This document shows positions 16,258-24,038 of a stretch of DNA of 64,000 bases, piece by piece. The stretch comes from Actinomycetes bacterium (GTDB lineage: Bacteria; Actinomycetota; Actinomycetes; Propionibacteriales; Propionibacteriaceae). The DNA is taken from NCBI GenBank assembly GCA_023460935.1, contig JAEWOI010000034.1, positions 62,001 through 126,000 on the forward strand, written 5' to 3'. Below the pieces are notes generated by a model that had not been told where the DNA came from, did not search any database, and was given only the letters and a program-made list of their open reading frames with translations. A program made the translations under genes and the position numbers. The first letter of the stretch is position 1; every line of letters begins with the position of its first letter.

Positions 16258-16521
16258 GTGGACACCGGCAACCACACCGCAGGCTGGCAGCAACCACCCT
16301 TCGGTGAAGGGCTCGACGCGGTCGCCGTCGACCTCATCACCGCCGTCGTGCAGCAGGTCTTCGCCGACCTCGACCCGCTGGAGCTCGCGGCGACCGCCGC
16401 GCCCGACCTGTCACCTGAGGACCGGGCCAAGGTGGCGGAGCTGATCGACAGCGCCGTCGTCGAGCTCGACATCGACTTCAGCGGCGAGGACGACCACCAC
16501 GACCACGACCACGAGCACTGA
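16258..16521 (+). CDS. Small acidic protein with His-rich C-terminus, unknown
   Basis: An 87-residue protein from a GTG start with AAGGGA upstream. The middle is acidic and helical (LDAVAVDLITAVVQQVFADLD, then a segment ending in LSPEDRAKVAELIDSAVVELD). The tail is GEDDHHDHDHEH, an alternating His/Asp run that could bind divalent metal such as zinc or nickel. No signal peptide or known domain is seen. It is 4 bp upstream of the SRPBCC gene and likely co-transcribed with it. Real coding is supported by divergence from the acyltransferase gene, spacing and codon bias. Confidence 0.6.
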   Translation: MDTGNHTAGWQQPPFGEGLDAVAVDLITAVVQQVFADLDPLELAATAAPDLSPEDRAKVAELIDSAVVELDIDFSGEDDHHDHDHEH

Positions 16522-16525
16522 GCCC

Positions 16526-16963
16526 GTGGCCCACTTCACCATCAGGACGAGCACCAGCCGGACGGCGACTCAGTGCTTCGCCCGGCTCGTGGACTGGGAC
16601 GCCCACAGCGCCGCCATTCCCCTCACCCGGCTGCGTCACGACGGCCCGCCGCGCGTCGGGCAGCGCTTCATCGCCCGCACCGGCCTCGGCCGGCTCGGCT
16701 TCGACGACGTCATGACGGTCGAACGGCTGCAGCCGCCGGCCGGCGACCTGCCCGGGCAGGCGCCCGGCGAGGTCGAGGTGGCCAAGCACGGCCGGGTGAT
16801 CGGCGGCACGGTGCGCTGGCAGGTCACCCCGACGGATGGCGGCGCGGACGTCGAGTGGAGCCAGCACCTCGTGGTCGGGTGGTTGCCTCGCTGGCTCGAC
16901 CCCATGGCCGGCCTGGTGGGCCGGGCCGCCTACACCGCAGGGTTGCGCCGCCTGCTCCGCTGA
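16526..16963 (+). CDS. SRPBCC (START-like) family protein
   Basis: A 145-residue protein with the layout of polyketide-cyclase/Bet v 1-like proteins: an N-terminal strand ending in SRTATQCFARLVDWDAHS, central strands with MTVERLQPP, a late strand (GADVEWSQHLVVGWLP) and a long C-terminal helix. These small cytosolic proteins bind hydrophobic ligands; the specific ligand cannot be told. It follows the His-rich small gene by 4 bp. The last residues (GLRRLLR) fall inside a 70-bp unit that is repeated directly downstream, so its 3' end has been duplicated. Confidence 0.75.
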   Translation: MAHFTIRTSTSRTATQCFARLVDWDAHSAAIPLTRLRHDGPPRVGQRFIARTGLGRLGFDDVMTVERLQPPAGDLPGQAPGEVEVAKHGRVIGGTVRWQVTPTDGGADVEWSQHLVVGWLPRWLDPMAGLVGRAAYTAGLRRLLR

Positions 16964-17090
16964 GCCGCCTGCTCACAGGCGGGGTCTCGACAGGCTCGAC
17001 CGGCGGTAGCTGGGCGGGGCTGCGCCGCCTGCTCCGCTGAGCCGCCTGTTCACAGGCGGGGTCTCGACAGGCTCGACCGGCGGTAGCTGG
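16944..17090. repeat. Tandem 70-bp repeat (period 77) with hairpin
   Basis: 16944-17013 and 17021-17090 are identical except for one base. Each unit holds the last codons of the SRPBCC gene, a GCCGCCTG-TTCACAGGCGG-type hairpin that could terminate transcription, and the dispersed 18-mer GTCTCGACAGGCTCGACC. The second copy recreates the coding end and stop after the true stop. Confidence 0.8.
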
Positions 17091-17130
17091 ACGATCAGGA
17101 CCGGAGAGGAGTCCGGGCGGGCGAGCAGCC

Positions 17131-17976
17131 CTAACCGGCCGGTTCGGCCGCCTCGTCCAGCAGCCTTTCCAGCGTGCTCAGCACCCCGTGCTCACGGTTC
17201 GACGGCGCCCGGTGGCGCGCCACCTCCGCCACCACGGGGTGGGCGTTGGCCATCGCGAAGGAGTGGGTCGCCTCCTCCAGCATCTCGAGGTCGTTGAGGT
17301 AGTCGCCGAACACCACCGTCTGCTCAGGCGCAACCCCCAGCGCCCGCTGCAGCGCGCGCAACGCGACGCCCTTGTTCACCCGCGGGTCCATGATGTCCAT
17401 CCAGTGCACTCCCGACATCACCACCTGGAACGGGTGCAGCGCAGCAGCCAGCACCTCACGGCTGTTCGCCGCCCCGGCGAAGTCGAACACCGCGAACTTG
17501 AGGGGAGGCTCCGGCGCCGCCAGCAGGTCGTCCACCACCTGCAGCGAGGTGTAGAACCGGCCGGCTTCGGCGACGAACGCCTCCTCTGCCCGCTCGACGT
17601 AGGCGCTGCGCCGGCCCGACCAGACCAGGCCAAGGTCGTGCTCCGCCGCCAGCCTGCGCACTTGGCGCACCACCTGCTCGGCCGCTTCTGCCTCGACGGT
17701 GCTCGAGCTGATCTCTGCGCCGTCGCGGACGACGTACGCCCCGTTCTCGGCGATCAGCGCCAGGCCGGCGTCGGCGCGCGCGAACATCGCGGCCAGCGCC
17801 GGGTACTGCCGCCCGCTGGCCGGGGCGAACACGATGCCGCGCCCGTGCAGCCGGCGCAGCAGCGGCCAGAAGGCCTCGGGAATCTTGCCCCGCTCGTCCA
17901 GCAGCGTGCCGTCCATGTCCGCGGCCACCAGGCGCACGTCGGTGGGCAGGTCGGTCGGACGAAGCGGTCCAGGCAC
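17131..17976 (-). CDS. HAD-superfamily Cof-type sugar phosphatase
   Basis: All four HAD motifs are present: DMDGTLL (nucleophile Asp), ASGR, NKGVAL (Lys) and FGDYLNDLEML. With the large C2 cap and 281 residues it fits Cof/YidA-like phosphatases, which dephosphorylate sugar phosphates or flavin precursors. GTG at 17976, with GGAAGG upstream, gives the usual length and avoids overlap with the SorC regulator, which ends at 18051. It lies downstream of that regulator on the same strand and may be read with it. A role in limiting phosphorylated intermediates of the neighbouring sugar pathway is possible but unproven. Confidence 0.85.
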   Translation of the reverse strand: MPGPLRPTDLPTDVRLVAADMDGTLLDERGKIPEAFWPLLRRLHGRGIVFAPASGRQYPALAAMFARADAGLALIAENGAYVVRDGAEISSSTVEAEAAEQVVRQVRRLAAEHDLGLVWSGRRSAYVERAEEAFVAEAGRFYTSLQVVDDLLAAPEPPLKFAVFDFAGAANSREVLAAALHPFQVVMSGVHWMDIMDPRVNKGVALRALQRALGVAPEQTVVFGDYLNDLEMLEEATHSFAMANAHPVVAEVARHRAPSNREHGVLSTLERLLDEAAEPAG

Positions 17977-18050
17977 AGCGGTTCGGGTTCCTTCCAGCAG
18001 GGACGAAGCAGGGCCCACCCGGCCGGACGGCGGGGGCGGAGCGGAGCAGG

Positions 18051-19004
18051 TCAGTCGAGCAGCATCTCTGCGGTCTCGGCGTCGGTGACCAGCGCGTCGA
18101 GGTAGCCGCCGCGCAGCGCTGCGCGGATCGCCGCGGCCTTCGCAGCCCCGGCGGCGACGCCGATCACGTGCGGCATCTGGCGCAGTTCCTGCAGCCCCAT
18201 GCCGATCCGGCGGTCCGAGGTCGCCTCCGGCACCACCTGGCCGTCGGCGTCGAACCACTCGCCGAGCATGTCCCCGGCGCCGCCCAGTTCGGCGATCGCG
18301 CTGATCGTGCTTGGGGAGTACAGCCCGGCGCGCACCGAGTTGCCGGTGACCTGGGTGCCGCCGATGCCGGTGATCGTGGCCACGGCCGTCCGCGACAGCT
18401 CCAGGACCCGGGTCACCGAGGTGTCCTGGCGCAGCGCCTCGGCCGTGGTCGGGGAGTTGACCACCAGGGGCGCCGGGATCAGCTGCAGGTGCGCCTGCAC
18501 GCCGTTGCCGGTGGCGAACACCTCCCTGGTGTAGCGGTCGATCCCGCCGGCCACGGAGGCGAAGGTCACCCCGTCCAGCGATTCGGCGCGGATGCTGAAC
18601 AGCACGTGCATCACGGTGTCGCCCCAGCCGAAGCCGATCACCGCGCCCGGCTTCAGGTAGCGCTCCAGGTAGCCCGCGGCTGCGATCGCCACCCTCCGGT
18701 TGACGGAGATGCCAGCGGCCGCGGCGTCGGGGCGGGGCACCACCAGGGCGTCCTCCAGGGCGTAGCGCTCGCACAGCCGGCGGCTGAGGCCCATCGTGGC
18801 CAGCACGCCGGGGTCGATCGAGATGCGCACCACCCCGGCCTCCCTGGCCTCCTGCAGCCACCGGCCGACCGTCGCCCGTGACGTCTTCAGCCGTCCGGCG
18901 ATGTCGGCCTGGGTGAGGCCGTCGATGTAGTAGAGCCAGGCCGTGCTGGCGAGCATGGTCATTCGATCATCTGGAATCACGCGCTCATGCCGTCCGCGGT
19001 TCAC
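18051..19004 (-). CDS. SorC/DeoR-family sugar-responsive regulator (first copy)
   Basis: The N-terminal HTH reads GLTQADIAGRLKTSRATVGRWL. The C-terminal sugar-binding domain has the SorC hallmarks GAVIGFGWGDTVMHVL, ITGIGG and GDMLGEWFDADGQVV, then SDRRIGMGL. SorC proteins bind a phosphorylated sugar or polyol and release their operators. GTG at 19004, with GAGGA before it, is preferred; ATG at 18962 is a shorter alternative. It follows the transporter operon on the same strand, after a strong hairpin. A second, clearly paralogous regulator lies at 26361-27362, so the cluster has two sensors. Confidence 0.88.
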   Translation of the reverse strand: MNRGRHERVIPDDRMTMLASTAWLYYIDGLTQADIAGRLKTSRATVGRWLQEAREAGVVRISIDPGVLATMGLSRRLCERYALEDALVVPRPDAAAAGISVNRRVAIAAAGYLERYLKPGAVIGFGWGDTVMHVLFSIRAESLDGVTFASVAGGIDRYTREVFATGNGVQAHLQLIPAPLVVNSPTTAEALRQDTSVTRVLELSRTAVATITGIGGTQVTGNSVRAGLYSPSTISAIAELGGAGDMLGEWFDADGQVVPEATSDRRIGMGLQELRQMPHVIGVAAGAAKAAAIRAALRGGYLDALVTDAETAEMLLD

Positions 19005-19040
19005 TTGCCGTCCTCGACCTAGGCTGCCTGGATCAGTAGT

Positions 19041-19074
19041 GCCCGGGTCCCAGGCTGTCGTCTGGGACCCGGGC
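19041..19074. terminator. Strong hairpin terminator after the transporter operon
   Basis: A 13-bp perfect stem (19041-19053 with 19062-19074) and an 8-nt loop, between the binding-protein stop and the regulator start. There is no T-run, as is common in high-GC actinobacteria. Confidence 0.8.
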
Positions 19075-19089
19075 AACAACTGTCGTCGG

Positions 19090-20139
19090 TCAGAAGTTGT
19101 AGTCGTCGATGTTGTCCGCGGTGAACATCAGCGGCTTGTTGTACAGCACCTCGCCGGCCTCGCCCACCTCGTACGTACCGGCCTTGCCGGCATCGATCTT
19201 CTGGCCCTTCTCGGCCGTGATCTTGCCCTCGGCCAACTGCGCGGCCGCGACGGTCGCGACGTAGCCCAGCTCAGCCGGATCCCACATCATGAAGGCCTTG
19301 GAGTGACCGGCCTTGATGAAGTCCTTCACCGAGGACGGCAGCGCCACGCCGGTGGCGAAGACCTTGCCACCCTTGCCGGCGTTGATGATGGCCTGCTCGG
19401 CCGCCGGGGCGGAGACCGCGGAGGAGGAGATGATCACCTTCAGGTCCGGGTGGGCCTGCATCAGGTTGAGCGCGATGTCCTGGCTCTTCTGCGCGTCGTC
19501 CGCAGCGAACTGGACGGTGTCGACGTACTTGAACATCGAGTACTTCGGGTCGTTGTCGATGAACTGCTTCATGAACTTCACGTGCGCGGTGTGGTTGGGC
19601 GCGGTCGGCGAAGCCGAGATGAAGGCCACCAGGCCGCCCTCGGGCGAGTTCAGCAGCGCGGCGTCCAGCATGGTCTGGGCGGCGAGCTCGTAGGACAGCT
19701 GGTTCACGAACAGGTCGCGGGCGTCCTCGGCGGCGTCGGCGTCGTAGGTGACCACCTTGATGCCGGCCTGGCGGGCCTGGCGCAGCGCTGGGGCGACGGC
19801 GTCGCCGTCGATCGCGCTCACCACGAGGGCGTTCGGCTTCTGCGCTACGGCGTTGGTCAGCGTCGCGATCTGCTCGGTGGCCTCAGCCTTGTCCGAGCCG
19901 ATGTACTGGAAGTCGAGCCCGAGTTCCTTGCCTGCGTCCTCGCCACCCTTGCGGGCGACCTCGAAGTAGGCCAGGCCGGTGAACTTCGGCGCCATGAACA
20001 CCTTCATCGCTGCGGTGCTCGCACCCGGGGACGCAGGGGCTGCGCCGGGCGGGGTGGTGGTGCACGCGGCCAGGGACGCGGTCAGCGCGGCCACGGCGAC
20101 TGCTGCGCCGATCCTGGCCAGACGGTTGTGCTTGGTCAT
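19090..20139 (-). CDS. Sugar ABC transporter substrate-binding lipoprotein (LsrB/RhaS-like)
   Basis: ATG at 20139 follows GAGGAAA and starts a lipoprotein signal ending in the lipobox SLAAC. After a short Pro/Ser linker comes a type I periplasmic-binding fold beginning MKVFMAPKFTGLAYFEVARKG, close to the LsrB/RhaS group. The hinge region contains ALVVSAIDGDAVAPALRQ and VVTYDADAAED. It is the last gene of an ATPase-permease-permease-binding-protein operon. LsrB takes up AI-2 and RhaS rhamnose; the enzymes in this cluster point to a polyol or ketose instead. Ligand residues cannot be assigned reliably by eye. Confidence 0.88.
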   Translation of the reverse strand: MTKHNRLARIGAAVAVAALTASLAACTTTPPGAAPASPGASTAAMKVFMAPKFTGLAYFEVARKGGEDAGKELGLDFQYIGSDKAEATEQIATLTNAVAQKPNALVVSAIDGDAVAPALRQARQAGIKVVTYDADAAEDARDLFVNQLSYELAAQTMLDAALLNSPEGGLVAFISASPTAPNHTAHVKFMKQFIDNDPKYSMFKYVDTVQFAADDAQKSQDIALNLMQAHPDLKVIISSSAVSAPAAEQAIINAGKGGKVFATGVALPSSVKDFIKAGHSKAFMMWDPAELGYVATVAAAQLAEGKITAEKGQKIDAGKAGTYEVGEAGEVLYNKPLMFTADNIDDYNF

Positions 20140-20231
20140 GCGGAGATTTCCTCTCGTCATTGAACGGACTGGTTCATGCTGGACTTGGACCTGAATGAGG
20201 GGTGGGAGCTGGGGCAGTCGGGACGCCGGCC

Positions 20232-21212
20232 TCACCCCCCGACCGGTGCGGCTGGACGGGACCTGGCGAACGCCGAGCGAACCAGGCGCACCAGCTGCGG
20301 GCCGCCGATGCTCGCGATCAGCAGCAGGCCGATCACCAGCGTCTGGCTGGTGCCGGGCACGTTGGCCAGCTTCATCCCGGTCTGGATGGTGGCCAGCAGG
20401 ATCGTCGACAGCAGCACGCCCAGCGCGCGCCCGCTGCCGCCCTTGATCGACACCCCGCCGAGCACCACAGCGGTGAGCACGAACAGGATGGCGCCGTCGG
20501 CGTTGTCGCCGCGGGCCGACTGGTACTGGTTCACCCAGACGAAGCCGGCCAGGCCCGCGGCCACGCCGGCGATCGCGTAGGCGATCACCCGGGTCTGCCG
20601 CACCGGCACCGAAGCCGTCCTCGACGCGGCCGGGTTCGCACCGATGGCGTAGCTGTGCCGGCCGAACCGGGTGGTCTCCATCAGCACTCCGACCAGCAGT
20701 GCCACCAGGAGGAACAGCACCACCGTCGAGGGGACGACGCCCACCCAGGACATGCCGAGGAAGGTGTACTCCGGGGTCAGCCCGGTCACTCCGGCGTCGC
20801 CGGCGAGCAGGTAGGCCACGCCGCGGTAGGCGCCCAGCGTGCCGAGGGTCACCGCCAGCGATGGCAGCCCGGCGTAGGCGACCAGGAGCCCGTTGATCGC
20901 GCCGAGCGCGCCCGTCACGGCGAGCACCACCGGCAGCGCCACCAGCACCGGCACCCCGGAGACCGAGAACTTGGCGAACAGCACGCTGGCCACGGCGAGG
21001 GTCGAGGCCAGCGAGATGTCGATCTCGCCCTGCACCACCACAGGGAACAGCCCGAACGCCATCAGGCCGAACACGACGAAGAACGCCGCGGAGTTCATCA
21101 GGTTGGTCAGGTCGAGGAAGTAGGGGGAGAGCTGGCTCGACCAGATCGCGGCCAGCACGATCAGACCCACCAGCAGCAGTTCGGCCGAGTACCGGCGCAG
21201 CACCTGGCTCAT
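20232..21212 (-). CDS. Sugar ABC transporter permease (second)
   Basis: A RbsC/LsrD-type permease of about 326 residues with eight or more hydrophobic segments and the conserved loop GEIDISLASTLAVASV, facing the ATPase. ATG at 21212 overlaps the stop of the preceding permease (ATGA at 21209-21212), so it is translationally coupled; the open frame further upstream is spurious. It pairs with the other permease to form the channel. It ends about 90 bp before the binding-protein start. Confidence 0.9.
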   Translation of the reverse strand: MSQVLRRYSAELLLVGLIVLAAIWSSQLSPYFLDLTNLMNSAAFFVVFGLMAFGLFPVVVQGEIDISLASTLAVASVLFAKFSVSGVPVLVALPVVLAVTGALGAINGLLVAYAGLPSLAVTLGTLGAYRGVAYLLAGDAGVTGLTPEYTFLGMSWVGVVPSTVVLFLLVALLVGVLMETTRFGRHSYAIGANPAASRTASVPVRQTRVIAYAIAGVAAGLAGFVWVNQYQSARGDNADGAILFVLTAVVLGGVSIKGGSGRALGVLLSTILLATIQTGMKLANVPGTSQTLVIGLLLIASIGGPQLVRLVRSAFARSRPAAPVGG

Positions 21213-22237
21213 GCCCCCACCTCCAGGATCACGCGCCGGCTGGTGGCGCTCAGCACCCGTTTCTGTACCAGCGCGTCGACTGCGACGGCGGCCACGATCG
21301 CCAGGCCCTGGAACAGCAGCCGGTAGAACTCCTGCACGCCCAGCAGCACCAGGCCGTTGTTGATGGTGGCCAGCACGATCGCACCGAGGGCTGCGCCGTA
21401 CACGCTGCCCGAGCCGCCCCAGATGCTGACGCCGCCGATCACCACGGCCGCCAGCACCTGCATTTCGATGCCGAAGGCCAGCAGGGAGTTGATGTTGCCC
21501 ACCTGGGCGCCCAGCAGCAGGCCGACGAAGCCGGCGATGGCGCCGGCGGCGACGTAGGCGCCCACCAGGATGCCGTTCTCGTTCAGCCCGTAGAAGTAGG
21601 CCGCGCGCGGGTTGGAGCCGTACGCGTACAGCTTGCGGCCCCACGGCAGCAGGCTCAGCGCCAGGCCGACGACGATCACCACGGCGACGGCGATCCACAC
21701 GTAGGAGGACAGGCCGAGCCAGCGTGCGGTGGCGAGGTCACGCATCCACTGCGGCAGCTCGCCGCTGGTCACCTCCAGTGCGTTGGCGTAGAAGGAGACC
21801 ATGCCGCGGTACACCGAGAGGGTGCCGAGCGTCGCGACCAGGGACGGGATCTTCAGGTAGGCCACCAGGACGCCGTTGAGCAGGCCCAGCAGGGCGCCGA
21901 GCACGATGGCGAACGGGACGGTCAGCCCGGCCAGCCACTGTGCCTGGCTGGTCACGTCGAAGACCACGTAGGCGCACAGCCCCATGATCGAGCCGACGGA
22001 CAGGTCGAGGTTGCCGGTGAGCACCACCAGCGTCTGCCCGCTGGCGGCCATGGTCAGGATGGCCGCGGTGAACAGGATGCTCTGCGCGTTGTCCCAGGAC
22101 AGGAACCGCGGCGCCAGTGCGGTGAACACCACCACCAGCAGCAGCTGGAAGGCGAGCACGCCGATGAAGCGGACGCGGAGCGCTGCGCCCCCGCTGCCGC
22201 TCAGCCGGAACCGCTCGAGGATGGAGGTCTGCTTCAC
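21209..22237 (-). CDS. Sugar ABC transporter permease (first)
   Basis: A RbsC/LsrC-type integral membrane protein with multiple hydrophobic helices and the family signature GNLDLSVGSIMGLCAYVVFD. GTG at 22237 overlaps the ATPase stop (GTGA at 22234-22237), preceded by GAGGAAGG inside the ATPase gene. It gives about 342 residues. Together with the second permease it forms the membrane channel of the importer encoded at 19090-23760. Confidence 0.9.
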   Translation of the reverse strand: MKQTSILERFRLSGSGGAALRVRFIGVLAFQLLLVVVFTALAPRFLSWDNAQSILFTAAILTMAASGQTLVVLTGNLDLSVGSIMGLCAYVVFDVTSQAQWLAGLTVPFAIVLGALLGLLNGVLVAYLKIPSLVATLGTLSVYRGMVSFYANALEVTSGELPQWMRDLATARWLGLSSYVWIAVAVVIVVGLALSLLPWGRKLYAYGSNPRAAYFYGLNENGILVGAYVAAGAIAGFVGLLLGAQVGNINSLLAFGIEMQVLAAVVIGGVSIWGGSGSVYGAALGAIVLATINNGLVLLGVQEFYRLLFQGLAIVAAVAVDALVQKRVLSATSRRVILEVGA

Positions 22238-23760
22238 TTCTCGCCTTCCTCGGTACGGCCGGTGGTGGCGGCCGCCATGATGGTCTCCTGGGTCGCGGTT
22301 GCGGTGTCGAGGGTCGCGGCCAGGCGTCCCCGCCGGATCACCAGCACCCGGTCGCTCACCGCGAGCACCTCGGGCAGGTCGGACGACACCATCAGGATCG
22401 CCATCCGTTCGTTGCGGGCCAGCCGGCGCATGATGTCGTGCACCTGCACCTTGGTGCCGACGTCGATGCCGTGGGTGGGCTCGTCCAGCAGCAGCACCCG
22501 CGGATTCGTGGCCAACCACCGGGCCAGGGCGACCTTCTGCCGGTTGCCGCCGGAGAGCGAGCTGACCAGGGCCTCGATCTCGCCCTTGATGCTCAGCGCC
22601 TCGCGCTGCTCGGTGGCCAGGGCGCGCTCCTTGCGCGGCGCCATGAACCCCGCGGTGGCGAGCTTGCGGATGCTCGGCAGCGCGACGTTTGCCTTGATCG
22701 ACATCGAGGAGATCACGCCCTCGGCGTCCCGGTCCTCAGGCAGGTAGACCACCCCGCGCCGGGCCATCGCCGCGGGGCTGTCCGGGCGGACGGCCTTGCC
22801 GTCCACCTCGATCGTGCCGGTGACCTGCGGGGAGAGCCCGAAGATGGCCTGCTGGATCTCGGAGCGGCCGGAGCCGACCAGGCCGGCGATCGCCACGATC
22901 TCGCCCTCGGCCACGTCGAAGTCGATGTCGGCGAACGTGCCGGCGAGGTTTAGGTCACGCACCTTCAGCCGCACCGGGCCGACGTCCTCGGTTCGCGGCA
23001 CCCGCTGCAGCACGACCGCCCGGCCCACCATCGCGCGGATCATCGCGTCGTCGTCCAGTTCGGCAGCCGGCGCTGTGACCACGTGCTGGCCGTCCCGCAG
23101 CACGGTGATGGTGTCGGCCAGCCGGCGAATCTCCTCCATCCGGTGGGAGATCCACACGATCGTGGTTCCGGCTGCCTTCAGCGTCTCGACCATCGTGTAC
23201 AGCCGGCCGGCCTCGGACGGGGTGAGGGCGCTGGTCGGCTCGTCGAGGATCAGCAGCTGCAGGCCCGGCTCCACCGCTCTTGCGATCTCGACGAACTGCG
23301 CCTCGGCCACCGTGAGTTCCGCCACGAGCCGGTCGGGGTCGAGGTCGAAGCCGAGCTGCTCCAGCTTGGTCCTGGCCACCCGCCGCATGCCCGCGCGGTC
23401 CAGCAGCGGGCCCTTGCGCGGGTAGGCGCCGGTGACGATGTTCTCCGCGATGGAGAGGTGGGGGAACAGGTTCGGGTCCTGGAACACGGCTGCGACACCC
23501 TTGGCGCGGGCGGCCAGCGGGTTGTGGAAGTCCACCTCTGCCCCGTTGAGCAGCACCTGGCCGCGGTCGGGCTGCAGCAGGCCGGTGATCACGCCGACGA
23601 GGGTCGACTTGCCGGCGCCGTTCTCACCGACCAGCGCGTGGATCTCTCCCGGCGCCAGGTCGAACGAGACGTCCCGCAGGGCGTGGATCGCCTCGAAGCT
23701 CTTCGAGATGCCCCGGATCGACAGGCGCGGCACGCCCGTCCCGACCGACTCAGCAGCCAT
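22234..23760 (-). CDS. Sugar ABC transporter ATP-binding protein with two ABC domains
   Basis: A RbsA/LsrA-type fused ATPase of 508 residues. The first half has Walker A GENGAGKST and LDEPTSALTPSE. The second half has a degenerate P-loop, GLVGSGRSE, the strong signature LSGGNRQKVALARWLATNP and LDEPTHGIDVG. The degenerate second site is normal in this family. ATG at 23760 with GGAGAAGG upstream is chosen over a TTG six bases earlier. It is the first gene of the leftward transporter operon and diverges from the MtlD-like gene. The intergenic region holds the likely operators. Confidence 0.92.
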   Translation of the reverse strand: MAAESVGTGVPRLSIRGISKSFEAIHALRDVSFDLAPGEIHALVGENGAGKSTLVGVITGLLQPDRGQVLLNGAEVDFHNPLAARAKGVAAVFQDPNLFPHLSIAENIVTGAYPRKGPLLDRAGMRRVARTKLEQLGFDLDPDRLVAELTVAEAQFVEIARAVEPGLQLLILDEPTSALTPSEAGRLYTMVETLKAAGTTIVWISHRMEEIRRLADTITVLRDGQHVVTAPAAELDDDAMIRAMVGRAVVLQRVPRTEDVGPVRLKVRDLNLAGTFADIDFDVAEGEIVAIAGLVGSGRSEIQQAIFGLSPQVTGTIEVDGKAVRPDSPAAMARRGVVYLPEDRDAEGVISSMSIKANVALPSIRKLATAGFMAPRKERALATEQREALSIKGEIEALVSSLSGGNRQKVALARWLATNPRVLLLDEPTHGIDVGTKVQVHDIMRRLARNERMAILMVSSDLPEVLAVSDRVLVIRRGRLAATLDTATATQETIMAAATTGRTEEGEK

Positions 23761-23860
23761 TCGCAACCTTCTCCTCGCACCCCTTCGTGCCTGGCAAGCC
23801 AGGGTTCTTCGGTGAGGTTAAGAACCCGAAGAAGCTGGCGGCAAGCAGATGCACAGGATC

Positions 23861-23953
23861 TGAGCATTTGCTCAGGTTTGGTCTCGGTTTGGCCACCCCG
23901 GGCCTCTTCAGCAGCTCCCGCTCCTTGTCAGCGCCGGAATGGGCAAATGCCCG
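23861..23953. promoter_or_regulatory. Two matching operator-like sites in the divergent promoter region
   Basis: 23861-23874 is TGAGCATTTGCTCA; its reverse complement, TGAGCAAATGCTCA, matches 23940-23953 (TGGGCAAATGCCCG) at 11 of 14 positions, with both sites palindromic around AAAT/ATTT. They lie about 80 bp apart between the two divergent operons, a layout suited to looping or joint control by one of the SorC-family regulators. Confidence 0.6.
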
Positions 23954-23986
23954 ATTAGGTCGTTCCAGGTTGTCGCCGCCCGCCCC

Positions 23987-24024
23987 CGACACCTAGAACT
24001 GGTGTCGTCGGATCGACGTCGATC
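23987..24024. promoter_or_regulatory. Inverted repeats next to the dehydrogenase start
   Basis: CGACACC (23987-23993) pairs with GGTGTCG (24001-24007), and a perfect palindrome GATCGACGTCGATC follows at 24011-24024. Both lie between the operator pair and the ribosome site of the rightward operon, so they may be a second regulator site or a leader hairpin. Confidence 0.4.
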
Positions 24025-24038
24025 GGGAAAAGGTGGGC

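Noticed and set aside
14847..16472. 541-residue reading of the WS/DGAT gene
   Set aside because: The first 113 residues are the complement of the rightward small gene at 16258-16521 and have no homology-like content; the GTG at 16133 has a ribosome site and gives the normal family length.
17131..18861. 576-residue leftward frame joining the HAD phosphatase to an upstream Arg/Gly-rich part
   Set aside because: The upstream part is an out-of-frame reading of the SorC regulator; only the part from 17976 has HAD motifs.
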